Of a stretch of 21,025 nucleotides of DNA, positions 1 to 5,552 are shown piece after piece. The DNA comes from Halobacteriales archaeon SW_10_68_16. GTDB lineage: Archaea > Halobacteriota > Halobacteria > Halobacteriales > Haloarculaceae. Under the pieces are notes generated by a model, which saw only the letters and a list, made by a program, of their open reading frames with translations, was not told where the DNA came from and did no database searches. The DNA lies in assembly GCA_003023485.1 (NCBI GenBank), contig PXSG01000015.1, positions 1,220-22,244 of the forward strand, read 5' to 3'. The first letter of the stretch is position 1. The number at the start of each line of letters is the position of its first letter. The position numbers were made by a program, and so were the translations under genes.

Positions 1-299
1 TTCCGCGAGAGGAACCCGCCGGCGTTCGAGGACAGCAATCCATCCGTGAGCGGCGAGAGGCCTGTGCAGTTCATCCGCCCGGTGAAACTCGTCGTGGAGG
101 CCTGGAGCGGCCCAGCGGTGAAGACGAGTCGGTTCTCGGGTCCCAGTGGGTCGGCCCCGAAGGGAACCCGATCGAAGGCCAGTCGCGTCCCCGCCCCGCG
201 TCCGCCGACGAACGCTTCGAGCACGCTATCTACCCGCTCGGTTCGTGCCTCCCGTTCTCCGACGTCGACGGTCAGTAGCGGTCCCTCGGCGTGTCGCAT
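1..299 (-). CDS. Aldehyde ferredoxin oxidoreductase, N-terminal part (runs off window)
   Basis: The minus strand reads from ATG at 299 to the window edge without a stop, giving 99 residues. The sequence matches the N-terminal domain of the AOR family: 'FVGGRGAGTRLAFDRVP', then 'GADPLGPENRLVFTAGPL', then 'SSNAGGF'. Members oxidise aldehydes to carboxylates in the cytoplasm with a tungsten (or molybdenum) bis-pterin and a 4Fe-4S cluster, passing electrons to ferredoxin. The cluster cysteines lie beyond the window, so substrate and cofactor cannot be judged. An AT-rich TATA-like box at about 323-332 sits some 28 bases upstream of the ATG, which supports this start and a leaderless transcript. 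The gene diverges from the VOC gene at 446. The family call is firm; the particular aldehyde is unknown. Confidence 0.85.
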   Translation of the reverse strand, partial: MRHAEGPLLTVDVGEREARTERVDSVLEAFVGGRGAGTRLAFDRVPFGADPLGPENRLVFTAGPLQASTTSFTGRMNCTGLSPLTDGLLSSNAGGFLSR

Positions 300-322
300 G
301 GTATTAGGGATCGATCGCCACG

Positions 323-332
323 GTAATAAAAA
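323..332 (-). promoter_or_regulatory. TATA-like box of the aldehyde ferredoxin oxidoreductase gene
   Basis: On the minus strand this reads TTTTTATTAC, centred about 28 bases before the ATG at 299. That is the spacing expected for a leaderless haloarchaeal promoter. Confidence 0.5.
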
Positions 333-412
333 CGAGTCGGACGTTCGACGGGGAATCGACGACCGGGGGAGGGGACGGTGGTGAGCCCACCCCTCGCCCG
401 CCGGCCGCCGGG

Positions 413-422
413 AAAGTATATA
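413..422 (+). promoter_or_regulatory. TATA box of the VOC gene
   Basis: AAAGTATATA is a clear archaeal TATA box in a GC-rich context. Its centre is about 28 bases before the ATG at 446, so transcription should start at or next to the start codon (leaderless mRNA). This fixes the start of the VOC gene. Confidence 0.65.
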
Positions 423-445
423 CACGGGGCACGAGAGCGCCCGCC

Positions 446-877
446 ATGGACGGGATCGACCACATCAATGTCGATGTCGACTGCCTCGAGGCGTGTTACG
501 AGTTCTATCGCGAGGACCTCGGGCTCGAAGTGTTGCGTCCGCCCGAGGACTTCGAGGGCCCACACGCGATGTTCAGCGTCGGCGAGACCGTTCTCACGCT
601 GGCGGCGACGGGTCGGGCCGAGAACTGGCACGAAACCGACCTCTCCCACCCGCTCGATAAGGCACATATCGCCTTCGAGACCGACCGCGAGGAGTACGAA
701 CGCCTCCGTGCCGATCTCGATGGCCAGTTCCCGAAACAGGGCCCCTACGACTGGGGCGAGTTCGAGGGGTTCTACTTCCTCGACCCGGACGGCAATCTGC
801 TGGAGGTCATCACCTACGACCAGATACCCGAGGGACTGGACCGGGAGTTGCTCGACCACGATTCGATCCACGAGTAG
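446..877 (+). CDS. VOC family protein (glyoxalase/bleomycin-resistance/dioxygenase fold)
   Basis: This 143-residue cytoplasmic protein has one vicinal-oxygen-chelate module. The N-terminal 'IDHINVDVDCLEACYEFYREDLGLEV' is the typical beta-alpha start with a metal-ligand-type His at residue 7. A second half follows, with 'KAHIAFET' and the C-terminal 'FYFLDPDGNLLEVI', whose Glu is the usual last metal ligand. The length fits a single-domain VOC protein. The family includes glyoxalase I, dioxygenases, epimerases and drug-binding proteins, and nothing here or nearby identifies the substrate. The start follows a TATA box at the leaderless distance. The gene stands alone, with the inverted-repeat element starting 18 bases after its stop. 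Confidence 0.85.
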   Translation: MDGIDHINVDVDCLEACYEFYREDLGLEVLRPPEDFEGPHAMFSVGETVLTLAATGRAENWHETDLSHPLDKAHIAFETDREEYERLRADLDGQFPKQGPYDWGEFEGFYFLDPDGNLLEVITYDQIPEGLDRELLDHDSIHE

Positions 878-894
878 CGACGGCAATCCGTCTC

Positions 895-1004
895 ATAGTG
901 ATTAGTGCGATAATTTTCGTGGTCGTGTCACAGCGTTCGGTGTTTCGCGGCGCGTAACTCCCGTCTCGCTTCACCGGGCGGTAAAGACTCGCACTAATCA
1001 CTAT
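895..1004. repeat. 110-base element bounded by 16-base perfect inverted repeats (MITE-like or hairpin)
   Basis: ATAGTGATTAGTGCGA at 895-910 returns as its exact reverse complement at 989-1004, with 78 bases between. The arms are AT-rich compared with the surroundings. A miniature inverted-repeat transposable element would look like this. I see no clear target-site duplication (flanks ...CCGTCTC and CAGGCGG...) and no transposase reading frame inside. It could instead be a long-loop transcription-end structure for the VOC gene, but 16 bases of perfect match is long for that. Confidence 0.6.
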
Positions 1005-1218
1005 CAGGCGGGCGGTACCGGCCGGGGAATGCCTTTTCGCTGGCGCGCTTGCCTGCTCGTACACGCCTGAAGGGCCAGACCCACGTCCCGCGCTGAAAGC
1101 ACCTCGCGAGGCCACGAGCGGTGGACTACGGACACGCTGGGTCGCGAAACCTCGCCTCAACGGTCGCCCTCGCTGGGCTCTCCATACCCACGTCCGGACG
1201 GATTCGAACCGCGGAGAA
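1005..1218. other. Intergenic stretch with no recognised gene; tRNA-like fragment at its end
   Basis: Together with the inverted-repeat element this makes about 340 bases without a convincing protein gene between the VOC stop and tRNA-Gln. Reading frames here lack family signatures. I see a 10-base self-complementary CCTCGCGAGG at 1102-1111 and the tRNA-like T-arm at about 1192-1214. A structured RNA is possible, but I do not recognise one. Confidence 0.4.
1192..1214 (-). other. tRNA 3'-end remnant (T-arm plus partial acceptor strand)
   Basis: On the minus strand this reads GCGG TTCGAAT CCGT followed by CCGGACG, which is a T-arm with the canonical TTCGAAT loop and an acceptor-like 3' strand. 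It lies only a few bases beyond the 3' end of tRNA-Gln, so there is no room for the rest of a second tRNA. It looks like a leftover 3' tRNA end. Such fragments are made when integrative elements insert at tRNA 3' ends, or when a tandem tRNA decays. It is not an exact copy of the tRNA-Gln end. Confidence 0.4.
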
Positions 1219-1291
1219 TAGTCCCGGCTGGATTCGAACCAGCGTCAAAGCCCCCAGAAGGCTTTATGATTGGCCACTACACCACGGGACT
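1219..1291 (-). tRNA. tRNA-Gln (anticodon CTG)
   Basis: The minus-strand sequence folds into a 73-base cloverleaf. The acceptor AGTCCCG pairs perfectly with CGGGACT and has discriminator A. The D-arm contains AGTGGCCA. The anticodon stem AAGCC/GGCTT encloses loop TTCTGGG, giving anticodon CTG, which reads CAG (Gln). The T-stem GCTGG/CCAGC encloses loop TTCGAAT. The 3' CCA is not encoded and no intron is present. A TATA-like CAATCATAAG at about 1319-1328 lies some 30 bases upstream and overlaps the stop codon of the HNH gene, which is on the same strand. Confidence 0.95.
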
Positions 1292-1318
1292 GTGCGGCGG
1301 GTAGTAATCGACGGCCAC

Positions 1319-1328
1319 ACTTATGATT
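1319..1328 (-). promoter_or_regulatory. TATA-like box of tRNA-Gln
   Basis: The minus strand reads CAATCATAAG about 30 bases before the tRNA 5' end at 1291. It overlaps the TAA stop of the upstream HNH gene. Confidence 0.45.
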
Positions 1329-2104
1329 GTCGTAACCGCTCGCCAGCAGTCCGCTCTCGGTCCGGTGGTTCGAAGTGTTCCTTCCGGTGGCAATTCGCGC
1401 AGAGGACGACACATCGCTGGAGTTCGGCTTCGATCTCGTCTCTCGGACGGCAGTTCGCGACGAGTTCGGAGATGGACGCTCTCTTGTCGTCGACATGGTG
1501 GAACACCAGGCAGCGCGGATCACTCTCCGCACAGCGCGAACAGCCAGCGGTCGCTTTGTGCTCGTCCAGCCACGCCCGAAGGTGCTGGCGTTTCTCGTCC
1601 CGTCCGTTCCCGTGGTGTTCCACCCGGTGACAGTTGGCACAGAGAACCTCGCATTTCGCCATTTCTTCGCCGAGACGCTTCCGACCGTGTCCGTACGTGA
1701 TCATCTCCGTCACCGCCATCTCTTTCGACTCCTCGTCGGGATGGTGAAAGTCGAGACACGCCGGGTCGGTCTCACCACAGACCAGACAACCCCGCTCTCG
1801 CTTGCGGTCGTTGGCCCACGCCCGGAGGCGTGCCCGCCGTGCGAGCGTGCGTTCGGTGTTCCGCTCGACGTTCCGGTAGTGCCAGCGCTGGTCGACCGAC
1901 AGTTCTTCCCACTCCATCCCGTCCGGGAGTGTGACGCTGTCTGGTTTTGGTTGCACTCGCGTTCCAGCCACCCACGACACGGATGATCGTCGCCGAGGCA
2001 GGTGTCAACCCGAGGTCCTCGTAGGCCGCCTTCGTCGGCGATTCCCCCAACCGCTCGGCGGCCTCCCGCAACGCCTCTAAACACTCCACTTCCGTCGTCC
2101 GCAT
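1321..2104 (-). pseudogene. HNH endonuclease with homing-endonuclease-associated repeat, frame broken near 1965
   Basis: Reading from ATG at 2104, the first part carries a repeat ending 'ATIIRVVGGWNA', like the repeat associated with homing endonucleases. The frame then shifts by one base near 1960-1970. The rest, in the frame that continues to the TAA at 1321, starts 'GTRVQPKPDSV' and includes 'EELSVDQRWHYRN'. It holds two zinc-finger HNH-like modules: CxxC...FHH...CxxCH, each ending 'VLCANCHR.EH'. Bases GGAACGCG can be read as WNA in one frame and GTR in the other, as if a block between two short direct repeats was lost. A shorter protein starting at 1980 could still be made. A DNA-cutting role is inferred from the HNH motifs. 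The gene ends 29 bases before tRNA-Gln, a typical setting for mobile genes. Confidence 0.7.
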
Positions 2105-2180
2105 GGCCACAGCCACGCACGGCAATCCCTTCAACCACTGCCACACAGCGAAACTAAAAGTTGAAATACAGTAGCGAGTG

Positions 2181-3429
2181 TCACCCCTCGACCGTCGCGA
2201 CCAGCGAGACGTACCCCACGTCGCCGTCCTCGACGGCACTCTCCAATTCCTCGATCCCCGCGAGCGCCTGCTGGCCCTGCTCGCCCAGCGCCGGGAGCAG
2301 CCCCTCGTAGTCGACCGTCGACTGGAGTTCGTCGCGCATCGCCAGCAGGTCCAGCGGTCCGCCCGGCCCGGCCGTCGGGATATCTCCGAGGTCGTCGAGT
2401 CCGTCCCCGGTGAACTCGGGCCCACAGTAGCAGTCGGCCGAGGTGCAGGCTTTCGCCCGGCCGGCGGTCGTGTTCGCGAGCAGTTCCATCCAGTCGCGCT
2501 CGTCGACCATGCCCGAGACCGACTCCCACAGCGCGTCGTCGAGGAACGACGTGAGCGCGACGGGGCCGTCCGCGCGGGGGAGCAGTGCCGTCGCCATCTG
2601 GCAGTACGACGAACAGCAGGGCACGGGGAGCATGTCGCGGGCGTCGAACCCCTCCAGTTGGGCGGCCAGGCGTCGGGCCACCTCGTCTAAGGGGAACCGC
2701 TCGGCGTTGCCGTGGTCGTCGAAACGCCCGAAGTGTGCGACCGGCTGGAAGTTGATGGATTCGACGACGTCGGCGTTGTCGAGGCCAAAGCGGACGATGT
2801 CGCCGAGTTCGTCGACGCCGGGGACGACCGTCGGGACGAGCACGACCGGCAGGTCGGCCGCGCGGCAGGCCTCGATGGCGGCGTGTTTCTCGTCGACGAG
2901 GTCCACCTCGCGCAACGCCTCGTAGGTGTCGGATGCCGTTGGTGTTGACCTGAACGTGGTCGAACCCCATCTCGGCGGCGTGCTCGACGAGGTCGGGCAG
3001 GTCGTCGCGGACGGTGGGTTCGCCGCCCGAGAACTGGATGGGTCGCGTCCCGGCCTCGTCCTTGACGACCTCCAGCAGTGCGACGATGTCCTCGAAGGCC
3101 CGCTGTTTCCCGCCGGGGCCCGACCCCGCGAAGCAGTACGAACACGAGAGGTTGCAGTCCTGTGTCACCTCGACGACCGCGAGACAGGCGTGGTCGCCCT
3201 CTACCGTGAGGTCGCCGTCGGCGCCGTACTCGGGGTCGAGGTCGGCCGCCCACTCCCAGTGGTCGAGCGACCCCCACACCTCCCGGCTGGCACGCCCGTG
3301 GTCAGGGCAGGTCCGGGTGAGATACACCGCGCCGTCGCGGGCCTCGTACCGGCCGGGGACCCGCTCCAGGCAGTCCGGACAGAGACTCGTCGTCTCCGCG
3401 AGCGACTCCACGTCCGAGTCACTACTCAT
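2181..3429 (-). pseudogene. Radical SAM protein, Tes/MJ0619-like, frame broken near 2925
   Basis: From ATG at 3429 (TATA-like CTTTACG about 28 bases upstream) the protein opens with a Cys-rich segment (CPDC at 17-20, CPDHG at 41-45). It then has the radical SAM cluster motif CNLSCSYC (Cys92, 96, 99) and the SAM-binding GGEP at about 135-138. After 'VNTNGI' (about residue 166) the frame shifts, and the sequence resumes with 'DTYEALREVDLV' and 'VVLVPTVVPGVDELGDIV' down to TGA at 2181. The conserved stretch normally between these points, which carries the middle of the TIM barrel, is missing (an estimated 25-30 residues). The C-terminal part retains further Cys (CCSSYC, CTSADCYC). Relatives include tetraether lipid synthase and the MJ0619 pterin methyltransferase. 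The haloarchaeal substrate is not known to me. Confidence 0.75.
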
Positions 3430-3453
3430 GGACCCGGCGAAGGACGTTCCCGG

Positions 3454-3460
3454 CGTAAAG
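3454..3460 (-). promoter_or_regulatory. TATA-like box of the radical SAM gene
   Basis: The minus strand reads CTTTACG, about 28 bases before ATG 3429. It favours that start over the in-frame ATG 60 bases further upstream. Confidence 0.4.
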
Positions 3461-3568
3461 CTACCCCGCGTGTGTACGCTCGCTGCCAAGTCCGTCGCCG
3501 TGGCGGCCTATGCACCGATTCCACCAGCGCGGGGAACCCTTTTTTCCCGTCCGGCCGACGTCTCGAAC

Positions 3569-4218
3569 ATGGCCACAGCCGTGACCGACGCCGACGCGGA
3601 CGCCAGCGGCGACACGTCCGAGCAGTCGACGGCGACGGCCGGGATTCCGGACCTGAGCCCGACCGAGGCCGCCCAGGAGTTGCTGGTCGCCTACAGGACC
3701 GGCGACGACCCGGACCCCTACCTCGCGGCGCTCGCGGATTTCGACGAGGCCGACCTGCGCCGGGTCCGGGAGGACCACGACACGGCGCTTTCGTTCTGGC
3801 TGAACTGCTACAACGCGGGCACCCAGCGCCTCCTCGCCGAGCGGCCGGGGCTCTACGAGAGTTCGCTGCGGTTCGTGCGCTTTTTCGGCGCTCGCTGTCT
3901 CACCGTCGCCGGCACGGGCCTGTCGCTGGACGACATCGAACAGGGCATCCTCCGCGGGCGTTCGAAGTACGGCCTGGGGCACCTGCCCCGCCTGTTGGTC
4001 GACACCTTCGAGGTGCTGTACCGCCTCGACGAACTGGACCCGCGGCTCCACTTCGCCCTGAACTGCGGGGCGGCCAGCTGTCCGGCGATCCGGGCCTACG
4101 ATCCCGACGCGGTCGACGACTCCTCCGGGCGTACGACGTCATCCCCGCCGACGCGGCCCCCCGGGTGCGGTACCAGTCCTGGGACTGGTCGCGTGCCGGC
4201 GGGAAGTTCGTCGAGTGA
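3569..4218 (+). pseudogene. DUF547 protein, frame broken near 4125
   Basis: ATG 3569 is preceded by a T-rich TATA-like run at about 3538-3546. The first frame gives an acidic N-terminus and then DUF547 signatures: 'FWLNCYNA' at about 77-84, 'LSLDDIEQGILRG' at 118-130, and '[23 protein letters not shown]' from residue 161. The frame then changes, and the family C-terminus '[22 protein letters not shown]' follows in another frame to TGA 4218. The usual middle block between these (roughly 50-60 residues by my recollection of the family) is absent. DUF547 proteins are widespread and of unknown function. The fold contains a conserved Cys/His pair reminiscent of papain-like enzymes, which is only a hint. 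purO starts 39 bases after the stop. Confidence 0.75.
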
Positions 4219-4224
4219 TCGACA

Positions 4225-4234
4225 CCTACATACC
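4225..4234 (+). promoter_or_regulatory. TATA-like box of purO
   Basis: CCTACATACC lies about 27 bases before ATG 4257, at the leaderless spacing. It falls just after the DUF547 stop. Confidence 0.4.
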
Positions 4235-4256
4235 CGCCCGCCGACCAGCCCCGCCC

Positions 4257-4880
4257 ATGTACGTCGGCCGCTTTCTCGTCGTCGGCCCCGAACTCGGTGC
4301 CTACCGCGTCTCCTCGCGGTCGTTCCCGAACCGCCGCGCAATCGAACGCGAGGACACGGTCACCGTCGGGCCCACCGCCGACGCCCCGGAGACGGACAAC
4401 CCCTACATCGCCTACAACTGCGTCCGTCTCACCGACCGCGGCGCCGTGCTCGGCAACGGCTCGCACGTCGACCCCATCGCCGAGAAACTCGCGCTTGGCT
4501 ACCCCGCCCGGGACGCGCTGGCCGAGTCGCTCCTCGCACTGGATTTCGAGAAAGACGACTACGACACCCCCCGGATCGCCGGGATCGTCGGCCTCGCTGA
4601 GGACCCGACCGCCCCCGCCGACGGGGACGGCGCCCTCGTGGGTATCGTCCGCCGTGACGCGCTCCTCGTCGAGGCCGTCGACGGAGAGACGCTCGTGGCG
4701 ACCTACGAGCGGGACAGCCCCGAACCGTTCCCGCTGGCGGCTGGCGACGCCCCCGGTGCCGCCCGCGAGCTTTACGACCACGAGTTCGACCACGCCGTCT
4801 GTGCCGCCGCTGTCGGTGTCACCGACGACGGATTCGAGACTGCCGTCGTCAACGGCCCGGCCGACGACGAGGGCCAGTGA
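4257..4880 (+). CDS. purO: IMP cyclohydrolase, archaeal type (PurO)
   Basis: This 207-residue protein begins '[10 protein letters not shown]' followed by '[13 protein letters not shown]', the hallmark of the archaeal PurO family. It also has '[10 protein letters not shown]', '[12 protein letters not shown]' and '[14 protein letters not shown]'. PurO closes 5-formamidoimidazole-4-carboxamide ribotide to IMP, the last step of purine synthesis, in archaea lacking the bacterial PurH cyclohydrolase domain. The length is normal for haloarchaeal members and no motif is missing. The start is fixed by the conserved N-terminus and a TATA-like box at leaderless distance. No other purine gene is in the window. 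The gene converges on the small acidic protein gene, with 21 bases between the two stops. Confidence 0.93.
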   Translation: MYVGRFLVVGPELGAYRVSSRSFPNRRAIEREDTVTVGPTADAPETDNPYIAYNCVRLTDRGAVLGNGSHVDPIAEKLALGYPARDALAESLLALDFEKDDYDTPRIAGIVGLAEDPTAPADGDGALVGIVRRDALLVEAVDGETLVATYERDSPEPFPLAAGDAPGAARELYDHEFDHAVCAAAVGVTDDGFETAVVNGPADDEGQ

Positions 4881-4901
4881 ACGACCGCCCGGTCGACTCG
4901 G

Positions 4902-5279
4902 TTACGCCGAACCGTCCCGCCGCTCGCTCTCGGCCGCCCGCTCGCTCTCGCTTGCGTCGTCTTCGCGCTCCACGTCGGTCTCGGCCGTCGCCTCGTCCCC
5001 ACCATCGTCGACTGGCCGGTCGCCGGCCTCGATACCGACGCCCCGCCGGTCGGCCGCGGTCGCGAGGACGCGGGCCGCGCGGTCGGTGCCGACGTCCTCG
5101 ACCAGGCACGCGACGAAGTCGCCGAGGATGTCGGGCCGGACCCGGAGGTCCACGTACTCGACCTCTCCCTCGACGACGACGACGTCGACCTCCCACTCGG
5201 AGGCCGCCGGGTCGGTCATCCGGACGTCCACCCAGTCTTCGTCTGTGTCCGCCGGTTCCCTGAATGTCTCGTCGGTCAT
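4902..5279 (-). CDS. Small acidic conserved-looking hypothetical protein
   Basis: This 125-residue protein starts at ATG 5279, chosen because a good TATA box (CTTATACG, 5303-5310) lies 27 bases upstream. A longer in-frame start would overlap that promoter. Residues about 1-85 look like a compact alpha/beta domain ('WEVDVVVVEGEVEYVDLRVRPDILGDFVACLVEDVG'). The last 40 residues are an acidic tail rich in Asp, Glu, Ser and Arg, probably disordered, as is common in haloarchaea. There is no signal peptide or membrane segment. I do not recognise the family. It is convergent with purO, so a shared function cannot be inferred from position. Confidence 0.75.
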   Translation of the reverse strand: MTDETFREPADTDEDWVDVRMTDPAASEWEVDVVVVEGEVEYVDLRVRPDILGDFVACLVEDVGTDRAARVLATAADRRGVGIEAGDRPVDDGGDEATAETDVEREDDASESERAAESERRDGSA

Positions 5280-5302
5280 CCCCTGTCCGAACGGTCGCCC
5301 GT

Positions 5303-5310
5303 CGTATAAG
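5303..5310 (-). promoter_or_regulatory. TATA box of the small acidic protein gene
   Basis: The minus strand reads CTTATACG, 27 bases before ATG 5279. Confidence 0.55.
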
Positions 5311-5535
5311 TCTCGCGTGTCGACACACACCACGCCACACCCGCCGGCGCCCGCGGGCCTGTCCGACGCGGGTGACGGGACCAGGAACGCACGACAGCAT
5401 CCGGACCCGATATGAACGGGTCATACGAATAACAGGTCTCCTGACTTCACCCTTCGCTTCAGGCTTCAGGCTCATGTGACGGAGGTTGTTGATTGAGAAT
5501 GGCCGGGAGGAATGATAACCTCTTTTTGTGAGCAG

Positions 5536-5549
5536 AGCACTGTGGTGCT
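5536..5549. repeat. Short inverted repeat just before the histidine kinase start
   Basis: AGCAC-TGTG-GTGCT lies four bases before ATG 5553 and downstream of a T-rich TATA-like run (5521-5528). It could be an operator or a 5' hairpin. Short repeats of this size also arise by chance. Confidence 0.25.
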
Positions 5550-5552
5550 AAC

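Noticed and set aside
810..1160. Minus-strand frame crossing the inverted-repeat element
   Set aside because: It overlaps the VOC gene end and the repeat arms, with no recognisable domain; it is most likely spurious.
1192..1218. A second complete tRNA next to tRNA-Gln
   Set aside because: Only the T-arm and part of the acceptor can be drawn; tRNA-Gln occupies the space for the remainder.
4877..5263. Arginine/proline-rich plus-strand frame
   Set aside because: This is an antisense shadow of the small acidic protein gene, which has its own TATA box at leaderless distance.
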